Shown one piece after another: positions 16,902 to 25,259 of a DNA stretch of 42,952 bases (the first letter of the stretch is position 1; each line of letters starts with the position of its first letter). The notes below the pieces were generated by a model. The model did no database searches and was not told where the DNA came from. It saw only the letters and a list, made by a program, of their open reading frames with translations. A program made the position numbers and the translations under genes. The stretch lies in assembly GCA_035635575.1 (NCBI GenBank), contig DASQAV010000137.1, positions 1 through 42,952 on the forward strand, in the 5' to 3' direction. This DNA is from WS-7 sp035635575 (GTDB taxonomy: Bacteria; Eisenbacteria; RBG-16-71-46; SZUA-252).

Positions 16902-19895
16902 GTGGCTGAACATCCCAAGAGAAAGACCGACACGAAGGAAGCCGAGGCCGATCTGGAGACCAAGGCGGGGGACGACCCGGGCGTCCTGCTCGAGGAGGAG
17001 CGGGACCGGGACACCGACAAACTGTTCGTCGCCGGGATCGGCGCGTCCGCGGGCGGCCTCGAGGCGCTCGGGGAGTTGGTGAAGCACGTTCCCATGGATC
17101 ACATGGCGTTCGTGGTCGTCCAGCATCTGGCACCCCACCACGAAAGCTTCCTCACCCAGCTCCTGTCCCGTACCAGCAAGATCCAGGTCCAGACCGTCAC
17201 CGACGGCACGATGGTGGCGCCCCATCACGTGTACGTCATTCCCCCCAACACCGACCTCGGGATCTTGCAAGGCGTCCTCCACCTGATCCCGCCCAAGGGA
17301 GGGGACCGGCCGCAGCAGCCCATCGATTCCTTCTTCCGGTCCCTCGCGCAGGACCAGGGCTCTTCCGCGATTGGGATCATCCTTTCGGGCACCGGCACGG
17401 ACGGCACGATGGGACTTCGCGCCATCAAGGAGGCGGGGGGCATCTCCTTCGTCCAGAATCCTTCTTCCGCCAAATACGACGGAATGCCGCGGAGCGCGCT
17501 CTCCAGCGGCTTCGCGGACTTCTGTCTGACTCCGAAGGAGATCGGCGAAGAGCTGGCTCGCATCGCGGAGCACCGCCGGGCCCGGTCGAACCCCAAGGCT
17601 GCCGTGCGCGTCCCGCAGATGCAGGAGCAGATCGCGAGGCTCTTCCTTCTCGTGCGTTCCCGGTTCGGAAACGACCTCAGCCTGTACAAGGCCACGACCG
17701 TGGAGCGGAGAATCGAGCGCCGGATGACCTTGAACCGAATCGGAACTCTGGAAGAGTACGTTCGATTCGTACAGTCCAGCTCCGTGGAGCTCCAGGCTCT
17801 GTACCGCGACATGCTCATCACGGTGACGAACTTCTTCCGCGATCTGGAGACCTTCGAGGTGCTCGAGAAGAAGATCTTCCCCAAGATCCTGGCGGAAAAA
17901 GAACGCGGCGCCCCGATCCGGATCTGGGTGCCCGCCTGCGCCACCGGGGAGGAGGCCTACTCCATCACGATCAGCCTGCTCGAATTCATGGCAGGAAGGG
18001 CGCTCGAGAACCGAATTCAGATCTTCGGAACGGACGTGGACGAGGAATCCATTCAGCACGCCCGACGCGGCGTCTATCCTCCCAACATCGAGCTCGACGT
18101 TTCCAAGGACCGGCTCAGCCGGTACTTCGTGAAGAAGGACAACGGTTACCAGGTGTCCCGCCGGGTCCGGGACATGGTCGTGTTCTCGAAACAGAACATC
18201 CTGCGCGACGCGCCCTTCTCGCGAATGGATCTGGTGAGCTGCCGGAACCTCCTCATCTACCTCCAGCCCTCCTCGCAGAAGAAGGTATTGAGCGTCCTTC
18301 ACTACGCCCTGGTCCCCTCGGGCTACCTGCTCCTGGGGACCTCCGAGGGGATTGGGGACGCGCCGGAGCTCTTCTCCCTGGTGGACCGGAAGCACAAGAT
18401 CTATTCCAAGAAACATTTCGCGAGCGTGCCCACGCTGGACGAGATGCTGTCGCCGCGGGGAGGGATGGAGCGGATCCAGCCGGGATCCGGCGCGCGTCCC
18501 ATCGCCAATCTCCAGGCCCTCGCCGATCGCAAGATTCTCGAGGTGTATGGACCGCCCGGCGTCCTGATCAACGAGAACCTGGACATTCTCCATTTTCGAG
18601 GGCACACGGGGCCCTATCTCAATCCCTCACCGGGGGCGGCCAGCTTCAACATCTTGAAGCTGGCCCGTCCGGAGCTTCACATCGAGCTGAAGCGAAACAT
18701 CGAAGAGGCGCTCTCGCAGAACAAGCGCGTCTGCGTGGACGTGAAGTTCTACGAGAGCGGGAAGGCGAACGTGATCACGCTGGACCTCGTTCCCATGCAG
18801 GAGCCGGAGACCAAGACGCGCTGCCTCCTCGTTTCCTTCCTGAAGCCGCAGATTCCGGAAGAAGAGCCCCCTCCGGAGCCCGAGAATTCGAAGGGAGACG
18901 AACGCACGTCCGCTCTGGGAAAGCGGGTGGCCGAGCTGGAACAGGAGATCATGATCGCCCGGGAGTACCTCCAGTCCACCATCGAGGACAAGGAGAGCGC
19001 CAACGAGGAGCTGAAATCGGCGAACGAGGAGCTTCAATCCTCGAACGAGGAGCTTCAGAGCACGAACGAAGAGTTGGAGACGTCGCGCGAGGAGATGCAG
19101 TCCACCAACGAGGAGCTGACGACCGTCAACGAGGAGCTTCAGAACCGCATGGTGGAGCTCGGTCAATCCAATGATGACCTTCACAACGTGCTGGTTGGCC
19201 TGGACAACCCGGTCATCATCGTGGGCATCGACATGCGGATCCGGCGCTTCACGAGCGCGGCGGAGCGCCTTCTCAATCTCCTTCCCGTCGACGTGGGGCG
19301 GTCCATCAGCTACCTCGATGGCTTCGTCGGCAGCGACATGACGGTCAAGGTGCGCCGGGTGATCGACACGCTCTCGATCGTCGAGGAAGAGATCACCTGC
19401 CGGAATCAGCGCTGGTATCAGCTGCGGATCACCCCCTACAAGACGCTCGATCACGCGATCCGGGGGGCCGTCGTGTCGCTCGTGGACATCGATGTCCGAA
19501 AACGGGCTGCGGCGGTGACGCGTGACGTCGGGCAGTATGCGGCCAAGTTTCTGAGCGCGATCCAGCAGCCTCTGCTCATGCTGGACGGCAAGCTTCGGAT
19601 CGCCTGGGCCAACGAGAGCTACTACCAGCGCTACCAGGTCGTGCCCGACGAGACGATCGGGCACGTCTTTCCCAACCCCAACGACCCTCTTTGGATGGGA
19701 ACGAAGCTCCGGGAGCACCTAGAGAAGACGCTGCAGAGCGGCGAGGTGTTGCGCGACTATCGGATCCCGGCGCCCTCGGCCGGGAAGAGGCTCAGCGTCG
19801 GCGCCAGCCGGGTGCCGATCGCGACCGACTCCATGCTGCTCCTCGTTTCGCTGGAGGAGGTCGAAGAAGAGCCCTCGGAAGCCAAATCGCGCTAG
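16902..19895 (+). CDS. CheB-CheR fusion with coiled coil and PAS domains
   Basis: A 997-residue protein starting at GTG 16902, preceded by GAGG. Domains in order: a CheB methylesterase (about 40-225) with the full triad S49 (GASAGG), H75 (VVQHLAP) and D167 (GTGTDGTMG); a CheR N-terminal helix bundle (about 240-295); a CheR methyltransferase (about 305-495) with SAM motif PACATGEEAYSI and SCRNLLIYL; a PAS-like piece; a heptad coiled coil of about 56 residues (NEEL repeats); and two further PAS domains (about 760-990). No histidine kinase or receiver domain is attached, unlike many longer homologues. The two enzymatic halves do opposite things: methylating and demethylating receptor glutamates. 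No chemoreceptor gene lies nearby, so it more likely serves the adjacent kinase-regulator pair as a signalling scaffold. Confidence 0.93.
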   Translation: MAEHPKRKTDTKEAEADLETKAGDDPGVLLEEERDRDTDKLFVAGIGASAGGLEALGELVKHVPMDHMAFVVVQHLAPHHESFLTQLLSRTSKIQVQTVTDGTMVAPHHVYVIPPNTDLGILQGVLHLIPPKGGDRPQQPIDSFFRSLAQDQGSSAIGIILSGTGTDGTMGLRAIKEAGGISFVQNPSSAKYDGMPRSALSSGFADFCLTPKEIGEELARIAEHRRARSNPKAAVRVPQMQEQIARLFLLVRSRFGNDLSLYKATTVERRIERRMTLNRIGTLEEYVRFVQSSSVELQALYRDMLITVTNFFRDLETFEVLEKKIFPKILAEKERGAPIRIWVPACATGEEAYSITISLLEFMAGRALENRIQIFGTDVDEESIQHARRGVYPPNIELDVSKDRLSRYFVKKDNGYQVSRRVRDMVVFSKQNILRDAPFSRMDLVSCRNLLIYLQPSSQKKVLSVLHYALVPSGYLLLGTSEGIGDAPELFSLVDRKHKIYSKKHFASVPTLDEMLSPRGGMERIQPGSGARPIANLQALADRKILEVYGPPGVLINENLDILHFRGHTGPYLNPSPGAASFNILKLARPELHIELKRNIEEALSQNKRVCVDVKFYESGKANVITLDLVPMQEPETKTRCLLVSFLKPQIPEEEPPPEPENSKGDERTSALGKRVAELEQEIMIAREYLQSTIEDKESANEELKSANEELQSSNEELQSTNEELETSREEMQSTNEELTTVNEELQNRMVELGQSNDDLHNVLVGLDNPVIIVGIDMRIRRFTSAAERLLNLLPVDVGRSISYLDGFVGSDMTVKVRRVIDTLSIVEEEITCRNQRWYQLRITPYKTLDHAIRGAVVSLVDIDVRKRAAAVTRDVGQYAAKFLSAIQQPLLMLDGKLRIAWANESYYQRYQVVPDETIGHVFPNPNDPLWMGTKLREHLEKTLQSGEVLRDYRIPAPSAGKRLSVGASRVPIATDSMLLLVSLEEVEEEPSEAKSR
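18996..19163 (+). repeat. Eight 21-bp heptad repeats within the CheB-CheR gene
   Basis: Consecutive 7-codon units SANEELK, SANEELQ, SSNEELQ, STNEELE, TSREEMQ, STNEELT, TVNEELQ and NRMVELG. The DNA copies are also similar (AACGAGGAGCT core). They encode a parallel coiled coil linking the CheR part to the PAS part; an NEEL-rich coil is usual in this family. Confidence 0.9.
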
Positions 19896-19984
19896 CCCGC
19901 TCGCCGAGCGAGTAAGGACGGGCTCCGGGAAAACAGGGGGCGCGGTCTGGATGCAACCTGCGTTTCCAGCGGCGCCCTCTTTGC

Positions 19985-20113
19985 GCCCCACCGTTTCTGC
20001 TGCCCGGTGGGGCTCTTCAGCGCCCCATCTGTCGATGGGGCATCTATTGCCCCCCTCTTTGGGCGGGGCATCATCCGCCCCACCTTTCGGTGGGGCTTCC
20101 CTGCTTTCGCCCC
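19985..20113 (+). repeat. Tandem array of four GCCCC/GGGGC hairpins
   Basis: Four stem-loops follow each other: 19985-20013 (9-bp stem GCCCCACCG/CGGTGGGGC), 20022-20041 (8-bp GCCCCATC/GATGGGGC, loop TGTC), 20049-20069 (5 bp, one C-C mismatch, then about 3 bp) and 20077-20096 (8-bp GCCCCACC/GGTGGGGC, loop TTTC). Spacers are 8, 7 and 7 bases. In two cases compensating changes keep the stem (ACC/GGT versus ATC/GAT). Because each GGGGC arm is followed within 7-12 bases by the next GCCCC arm (last one 20109-20113), a second register of hairpins is possible between units. No T-tract follows any stem, so these are not ordinary intrinsic terminators. Confidence 0.8.
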
Positions 20114-20225
20114 CGAGTCGAGAGCGGTTGCTGCAAGCACTCCCTCTCTCGAACCCAGGGGCACATCAGGCACTTCAAGCGGCTCTCCTGAAGCCGAGAG
20201 CATCTATGTCAAAGCCGGCTCGGTA

Positions 20226-20281
20226 CACATGGCAGCCGTCCCGTGAGTCCGCTCACATGGCAGCTGACCCGTGGACCGTCG
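20226..20281 (+). repeat. Two 28-base imperfect direct repeats
   Basis: Units at 20226 and 20254 start with the identical CACATGGCAGC and match at 17 of the first 19 positions (both continue to CCCGTG), then diverge. The period is 28 bases. No known element was recognised; operator-like direct repeats or decayed coding sequence are both possible. Confidence 0.55.
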
Positions 20282-20692
20282 CCGGACGCCTTGGGGCGCC
20301 TTCATCAGGCGGCCCGCTCCGGTGCTATCGCAGGGCTCGTGCCAAACCGCGTCGCTCGCGGGTGCAGGACCCGGAACTGAGCACGCAGAAGGGATCTAGC
20401 GAATCATCCGAGCAGGAGGGCGTGATCTTTTGGCCACGCCGCAATTGTAGGTCGCGGCGCGCTTCGGGGGCGGTGTGACCCCAGAGGTACGATACGAATT
20501 TTCTCGTGTGGGGGCGTCCCCGGCTATTCGGTCAGGACTTTTCGCTTCGCGTTCACGATGGGCACCGGAGTAAGCTGTCGGGGTTCTTCCACGTGTGGCG
20601 TCGTACCTCGAAACGAGATCTCTTTCCGCAGTACGTTTTCACGCTGCGTTGTCGGCCTGGTTCGTTCCGGGCGCAGGGAAGGAGGGACCACC

Positions 20693-21142
20693 ATGGTCAG
20701 GAGAATTCCGGAAGGGTATCGAAACGTGACTCCCTATCTCATCAACGAGGGGGTCGAGAAGGTGATCCATTTTCTGAGGCAGGCCTTCGGCGCCGCGGAG
20801 AAGTACCCGCCCATGAAACGCCCGGACGGGACCATCATGCATGTCGAGATGAGAGTGGGAGACTCGGTGATCATGATGGGAGAGGCGACCAGCGAATACC
20901 GCCCGATGCCGGCTTGTCTCTACGTCTATGTGGAGGACGTGGACAGCACCTACCAGCGAGCCCTTCGGGCGGGTGCCACGTCCGTCGTCGACCCCAGGGA
21001 CCAGTTCTACGGGGACCGGAGCGCCGGGGTCCGGGACTCGGCGGGCAACGTCTGGTGGATCGCGACCCACAAGGAGGACGTTCCGGACGCCGAGCTACAG
21101 CGAAGATTTCGGGCATCCTATTCACAGGCTAGCGGCGTCTAA
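20693..21142 (+). CDS. VOC/glyoxalase-like protein (PhnB type)
   Basis: ATG 20693 was chosen because GGAAGGAGGG sits six bases upstream and the product then begins like the family (RRIPEGYRNVTPYLINEGVE). The 149 residues form paired beta-alpha-beta-beta-beta modules: IHFLRQAFGAAE, then GTIMHVEMRVGDSVIMMGEA, then ACLYVYVEDVDSTYQRALRAG, and FYGDRSAGVRDSAGNVWWIATH. PhnB-like VOC proteins are related to glyoxalases and dioxygenases; several keep a metal site using His and Glu such as the His and Glu of MHVEM here. The actual substrate is unknown. The gene stands alone, with a small hairpin (21151-21165) eight bases past the stop. Confidence 0.88.
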   Translation: MVRRIPEGYRNVTPYLINEGVEKVIHFLRQAFGAAEKYPPMKRPDGTIMHVEMRVGDSVIMMGEATSEYRPMPACLYVYVEDVDSTYQRALRAGATSVVDPRDQFYGDRSAGVRDSAGNVWWIATHKEDVPDAELQRRFRASYSQASGV

Positions 21143-21150
21143 GGCAAAAT

Positions 21151-21165
21151 GCCCGGTTTTCGGGC
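21151..21165 (+). terminator. Small hairpin after the VOC gene
   Basis: GCCCG and CGGGC pair around GTTTT, eight bases after the stop codon, preceded by AAAAT. There is no T-tract downstream, so termination activity is uncertain. Confidence 0.35.
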
Positions 21166-21267
21166 CTCCGTGCCCCTGGTAGGGGATTCACTTACGGTTG
21201 TCAGGGAGTTCGGAACCCCTTGTCGGGGCAGGGGTAAGTTTTGGGGCGACCAAGCCGATTCATTATC

Positions 21268-21273
21268 TATAAT
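21268..21273 (+). promoter_or_regulatory. -10 box (TATAAT) upstream of the beta-helix gene
   Basis: A perfect TATAAT in a locally AT-rich spot (CATTATC before it), which stands out in this GC-rich DNA. No good -35 lies 16-18 bases upstream. Transcription would start near 21280, giving a leader of about 57 bases to ATG 21337. Confidence 0.4.
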
Positions 21274-21336
21274 CTGCTTGGCAGCCGGCAACGACCGGGG
21301 GGCGCGAACCCGGCATTTCATCCTGGAGACCCCATC

Positions 21337-22575
21337 ATGAGACGTGCAAGGAGTTCCCGCTTCCTCGTGCCCTGCCTCACCGGCGCGATCCTGGCCCTCG
21401 CGTCGTTCCCCAACCTGTCGCTGGCCGCCACGCTGACCGTAGGGCCAGGCAAGATGTTTTCGATGGTCCGCGCCGCAGCCGCGGCGGCGCAAGACGGCGA
21501 TCTGGTCCTCATCGACGCCGGGACGTACCTGGACGACGTCTGCATCTGGAACGCCAGCAATCTCACCGTGCGCGGCGTGGGCGGCGGAAGGGCGTACATC
21601 AAGGCCACGAACGGCACAACCTACGGACAAAAGGGCAACTGGGTCATCGCCGGAAACAATTTCACGGCCGAGGACATCGAGTTCTCGGGCGGATACTCGG
21701 TCGACCAGAACGGCGCGGGAATGCGGTTCGACATTTCGGGCGACATCACCATCCGGAACTGCTACTTCCATGACAACCAGGACGGCATCCTGGGTGGGTG
21801 CAACAACCTCCTCATCGAGAGCAGCATCTTCGAACACAACGGTTACGGGGACGGGCAGTCGCACAACCTGTACGTCTGGGGCAACACGTTCACGCTGCGC
21901 TACAGCTATTCGCATCGTGCCAGTGTCGGCCACGAAGTGAAGTCCCGGTTCCAGAACAACTACATCCTCTATAACCGCATCATGGACGAATCCGATGGAA
22001 CCGCAAGCTACTCCATCGACATTCCGGACTGCGGCCGCTCGTACATCATCGGGAACGTGATCGAGCAGGGTCCCAACTCGCAGAATTCGACCATCATCGC
22101 GTACGGAGCCGAGAGCAGCCAGAACGGGAATCAGGATCTCTACCTGATCAACAACACGCTGGTCAACGACGCGGGAAGCGGGAATTTCCTCTCTCTGCGC
22201 TCCGGCACGACCGCCAAGGTGATGAACAACATCTTCTACGGCCCGGGCACCAATTGGTCGGGAGGAACGGTCAACGCGAGCAATAACTACTTCGAGGGCT
22301 CGCGCGGAAACGGAGCGAGGTTCGTGAGCCCCTCGACCTACGATTACCACCCTACCTCGGCCTCCCCGGCATCGATCGTGGACGCGGGGGGTCTGCCTGG
22401 GCTGTCGGCGACCGGATACAACCTCCTGCCCACGATGCAGTACGTCTACGACGCGCAGGGAACTCCGCGGTCAGCACTGGGGACGCTGGACGTGGGCGCG
22501 TTCGAATACGGCAGCGGATCCGGCGGGCCGGATGGCAACCCTCCCTCGGCCGTCCAGGACCTGCGAGGCCGCTGA
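21337..22575 (+). CDS. Secreted right-handed parallel beta-helix protein
   Basis: ATG 21337 follows GGAG by eight bases and begins a signal peptide (MRRARSSRFLVPCLTGAILA, cleavage near LSLAA). The mature part opens with LTVGPGKMFSMVRAAAAAAQ and DGDLVLIDAGTYLDD, the usual N-cap of pectate-lyase-like beta-helices. Rungs of about 20-25 residues follow, rich in Asn and aromatic residues (ITIRNCYFHDNQDGILGG, LLIESSIFEHNGYGDG, YIIGNVIEQG, LYLINNTLVN, KVMNNIFYG). The end (GTLDVGAFEYG) is the common closing motif, then a linker PPSAVQDLRGR. Such folds bind or cleave polysaccharides; no catalytic residue set was recognised. The linker resembles the opening of a fibronectin-III or FlgD module that is absent, so the C-terminus may be shortened. 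The membrane protein frame follows in phase after the TGA. Confidence 0.85.
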   Translation: MRRARSSRFLVPCLTGAILALASFPNLSLAATLTVGPGKMFSMVRAAAAAAQDGDLVLIDAGTYLDDVCIWNASNLTVRGVGGGRAYIKATNGTTYGQKGNWVIAGNNFTAEDIEFSGGYSVDQNGAGMRFDISGDITIRNCYFHDNQDGILGGCNNLLIESSIFEHNGYGDGQSHNLYVWGNTFTLRYSYSHRASVGHEVKSRFQNNYILYNRIMDESDGTASYSIDIPDCGRSYIIGNVIEQGPNSQNSTIIAYGAESSQNGNQDLYLINNTLVNDAGSGNFLSLRSGTTAKVMNNIFYGPGTNWSGGTVNASNNYFEGSRGNGARFVSPSTYDYHPTSASPASIVDAGGLPGLSATGYNLLPTMQYVYDAQGTPRSALGTLDVGAFEYGSGSGGPDGNPPSAVQDLRGR

Positions 22576-22749
22576 AGGAAGTGGGTCGCGAAACTCGACC
22601 CGAGAACCAACCCGGCAATAAGCCAGCTCGGATCCTCCCGGCTGCTTCTCCTCGTCGGATTTCTCTTTCTCGTTCCGATTCTCCTCTATTACCGGATTCG
22701 CTCCCAGGCGACAGGCGAGAAGCTGGACCGGCGCCAGGAAGGGCTCTTC

Positions 22750-23208
22750 GTGCTCCTCACGCTCCGGCCCGTGGGATTGGCGTTCCTGGCCGGCCTCGTC
22801 GTCTATCTGATCGATCCCGCGAAGCTGTGGTGGGCCCACATGCCGCTTCCCGACAAGCTGCGAGTGCTCGGAGTGGGCGTGGGATTCCTGGGCGGCCTCC
22901 TCCTGGTCTGGACGCTGCGAGCTCTCGGCAAGAACCTCACCGATACGGTCGCGACTCGCCGCGCCCACACCCTGGTCATCCGCGGGCCGTATCGCTGGGT
23001 GCGACATCCGTTCTATGATGCCGTGGCGCTTCTCATCCTCGCCGTGTTCCTGATCGCGTCGAACGCGTATTTTCTCGTTACGGGGGTTGCGACGCTGGCG
23101 CTGATCTGGGTGCGGACACGCAAAGAGGAGGAGCTGCTCCTGGCGCGATTCGGAAACCAGTACCGGGCGTACATGATCCGGACCGGTCGTTTCTTCCCGC
23201 GCCCCTGA
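22750..23208 (+). CDS. Isoprenylcysteine carboxyl methyltransferase-like membrane protein
   Basis: The C-terminal half carries the ICMT/phospholipid-methyltransferase signature: GPYRWVRHPFYDA, then TRKEEELLLARFGNQYRAYM and GRFFPRP. These integral membrane enzymes use SAM to methylate lipids or carboxyl groups; the bacterial substrates are mostly unknown. With GTG 22750 the product has 152 residues and starts inside the domain. In the same frame upstream (22618-22749) conserved-looking sequence continues: a hydrophobic helix (LLLLVGFLFLVPILLYY) and GEKLDRRQEGLF, as expected for full-length relatives. No ATG, GTG or TTG exists in that stretch, back to the in-frame TGA of the beta-helix gene (22573-22575). 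Either a rare start (ATA 22618 or CTG 22642), a sequence error, or a truncated gene is implied. Confidence 0.75.
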   Translation: MLLTLRPVGLAFLAGLVVYLIDPAKLWWAHMPLPDKLRVLGVGVGFLGGLLLVWTLRALGKNLTDTVATRRAHTLVIRGPYRWVRHPFYDAVALLILAVFLIASNAYFLVTGVATLALIWVRTRKEEELLLARFGNQYRAYMIRTGRFFPRP

Positions 23209-23238
23209 CGGCTGGAGTTTGCTCGAGGCAGGAAACCC

Positions 23239-23727
23239 ATGAAGGACGAGAAGGACAAGCCGCTTCGCGCGCAGCTGAAGAAGCTCCTCGGCTGGAAGGA
23301 CGCTCACGCCGGCTTCGACGCCGCCGTGGAGGGCGTGGGGCCCCCGCATCAGGGAACGGCTCCGCCGGGGCTTCCGTTCTCGCCCTGGCAGCTCCTCGAG
23401 CATCTGCGCATCTGCCAGTCCGACATCCTCGACTTCTGCCGGAACCCTGCATACAAAGAGCGCGTGTGGCCCAAGGACTACTGGCCCTCCTCGCCCAAGC
23501 CCCCCACCCCGTCCGCTTGGGAGGAGAGCGTCGCCGCGTTTCGCCGTGACCGCGCGGCATTGCAAGAGCTGGCGGAGGATGACTCGCTCGATCTCTTCGC
23601 CCGCATTCCGCATGGCTCGGGACAGACCTATCTTCGCGAGATCCTGCTCGTGGCCGACCACAACGCCTATCACGTGGGGCAGCTGGTCCTGGTGCGCCGC
23701 GGGCTGGGCATCTGGCCGGATCGCTAG
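23239..23727 (+). CDS. DinB-family putative metalloprotein
   Basis: ATG 23239 follows GGAAACCC. The 162 residues form a four-helix DinB/YfiT-type bundle. The expected three-His metal site is present: one His in the first half (PWQLLEHLRICQ) and two in ADHNAYHVGQLVLVRR near the end. Relatives include bacillithiol and mycothiol S-transferases and proteins of unknown activity. The conserved tail motif HNAYHxGQ is strong evidence of family, not of substrate. It lies 30 bases after the methyltransferase-like gene and 47 before the decarboxylase. Confidence 0.88.
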   Translation: MKDEKDKPLRAQLKKLLGWKDAHAGFDAAVEGVGPPHQGTAPPGLPFSPWQLLEHLRICQSDILDFCRNPAYKERVWPKDYWPSSPKPPTPSAWEESVAAFRRDRAALQELAEDDSLDLFARIPHGSGQTYLREILLVADHNAYHVGQLVLVRRGLGIWPDR

Positions 23728-23774
23728 ACCGCCTGGCTGGACAAGACCCTCTCGCATCGCTGACAATCCCAGGC

Positions 23775-25259
23775 ATGGAAGAATCCCTGGATCCCAAAGA
23801 CTGGAACGAGATGCGCCGGCTCGGCCACCGCATGGTGGACGACGTCATGGAGTACCTGGAACGGGTACGCGAACGGCCCGTGTGGCAGCCGGTCCCGGAC
23901 GAGACGAAAGCGGCGCTCCGGGCTCCGCTCCCGATGGAGCCTCAGGGCCCCGCGGCCACGTACGAGGATTTCCGGCGCGACGTCTTCCCGAACGGAATGG
24001 GGAACATCCATCCGCGCTTCTGGGGCTGGGTCATCGGCACCGGGACTCCCTTCGGCGCGCTCGCGGACCTGCTCGCCTCCACGATGAATCCGAACATCGG
24101 GGGAGGGGACCAGGGTCCGAATTACGTCGAGCTTCAGACGTTGAGCTGGCTCAAGGAGATGCTCGGCTACCCCTCCGACTCGAGCGGCCTCCTGGTCACC
24201 GGGGGCTCGATGGCGAACTTCGTGGGGCTCGCGGTCGCGAGGAACGCCAAGGCCGAGATCGACGTCGCGCAGGAGGGCGTCGCCGCGGCTCCAAGGCGAA
24301 TGACGCTCTATGCCTCGACCGAGACGCACAACTCGGTGCGGAAGGCGGTCTCGCTCCTGGGGCTGGGAAGGTCCGCGCTCCGTGAGATCCCGGTGGACGA
24401 CGCGTTCCGGATCGACGTCAAAGCGCTTCGCCGCTTCATCGCGGAGGACCGGAAGGCGGGATTTCATCCCTTCTGCGTTGTCGGGAACGCCGGCACCGTG
24501 AACACGGCGGCCTTCGACGCGCTCCCGGTGCTGGCGGATCTCTGTGAGGCGGAGAACCTCTGGTTTCACGTGGACGGCGCGTTCGGAGCGCTGGCCGCGC
24601 TCTCCCCGCGCTTGAGGGGGCTGGTGCGCGCCATGGACCGCGCCGATTCGCTGGCGTTCGATCTCCACAAATGGATGTACATGCCCTACGACGTGGGCTG
24701 CGCGCTGGTGCGCTGGCCCGACCAGCACCGAGCCACGTTCGTCTCGCCGGCGGATTACCTGGCGCATCTGACGCGCGGCCTCCCGGCCGGTCCGATCTGG
24801 TTCAGCGAATACGGCGTGCAGCTCTCGCGCGGGTTCCGCGCGCTCAAGGTATGGATGTCGATCAAGGAGCACGGCGTCTCGAAGTACGCGCGCCTCGTGG
24901 AGCAGAATTGCGAGCAGGCGGCCTATCTGAAATCGCTCGTGGAGGCGGATCCGGAGCTGGAGCTCATGGCGCCCGTCTCCCTCAACATCGTTTGTTTTCG
25001 TTTTGCGCCCCGCGGTATGGAGCCCACGCGGCTGGACGGGATGAACGAGGAGATTCTGTTCGCGTTACAGGAAAGCGGCACGGCGGTTCCCAGCTCGACC
25101 GTCCTGGATGGGAGATTCGCGCTGCGCGTTTGCATCTGCAATCACCGGACCCGCCGCGACGATCTCGAGCTTCTCGTTCGCGAGGTGCTGCAGCGCGGCC
25201 GTGCCCTCGCCGCGGAGCCGGCGATTCGCGAGCCGGATCGATCCGGAGGCCGTTCATGA
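23775..25259 (+). CDS. Group II PLP-dependent amino-acid decarboxylase
   Basis: The 494 residues match aromatic-L-amino-acid/glutamate-type decarboxylases: HPRFWGWVIGTGTPFGALAD (substrate-loop region), GLLVTGGSMANFVGL, YASTETHNSVRKA, VGNAGTVNTAAFD, WFHVDGAFGALAAL (PLP-ring aspartate), and the Schiff-base K299 in FDLHKWMYMPYDVG. C-terminal ALRVCICNHRTRRDDL is also typical. It would release CO2 from an aromatic or acidic amino acid; the Trp-rich N-terminal loop and lack of glutamate-decarboxylase hallmarks favour an aromatic substrate, but this is inference. Its TGA overlaps the ATG of a lipoprotein gene. Confidence 0.9.
   Translation: MEESLDPKDWNEMRRLGHRMVDDVMEYLERVRERPVWQPVPDETKAALRAPLPMEPQGPAATYEDFRRDVFPNGMGNIHPRFWGWVIGTGTPFGALADLLASTMNPNIGGGDQGPNYVELQTLSWLKEMLGYPSDSSGLLVTGGSMANFVGLAVARNAKAEIDVAQEGVAAAPRRMTLYASTETHNSVRKAVSLLGLGRSALREIPVDDAFRIDVKALRRFIAEDRKAGFHPFCVVGNAGTVNTAAFDALPVLADLCEAENLWFHVDGAFGALAALSPRLRGLVRAMDRADSLAFDLHKWMYMPYDVGCALVRWPDQHRATFVSPADYLAHLTRGLPAGPIWFSEYGVQLSRGFRALKVWMSIKEHGVSKYARLVEQNCEQAAYLKSLVEADPELELMAPVSLNIVCFRFAPRGMEPTRLDGMNEEILFALQESGTAVPSSTVLDGRFALRVCICNHRTRRDDLELLVREVLQRGRALAAEPAIREPDRSGGRS

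Larger units (their letters stand above)
19896..20692 (+). other. 800-base gene-free region with multiple hairpins
   Basis: No credible gene was found; the open frames here show no family features and lack ribosome-binding sites. Contents in order: a small hairpin just after the cheBR stop (CGCTC/GAGCG, 19898-19910); GGCGC/GCGCC (19971-19987); the alternating-arm hairpin array (19985-20113); a 28-base imperfect direct repeat (20226-20281); and CGCCGC/GCGGCG (20437-20459). The last 130 bases before the VOC gene presumably contain its promoter, which could not be pinned down. Confidence 0.5.

Noticed and set aside
15951..18605. An 884-codon minus-strand frame opposite the kinase, regulator and cheBR genes
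   Set aside because: It is a mirror of three well-supported genes with no family features.
19951..20478. A 175-codon frame spanning the hairpin array
   Set aside because: The repeats encode low-complexity Pro/Gly/Ser sequence with no ribosome-binding site or family features; the inverted-repeat structure explains the region better.
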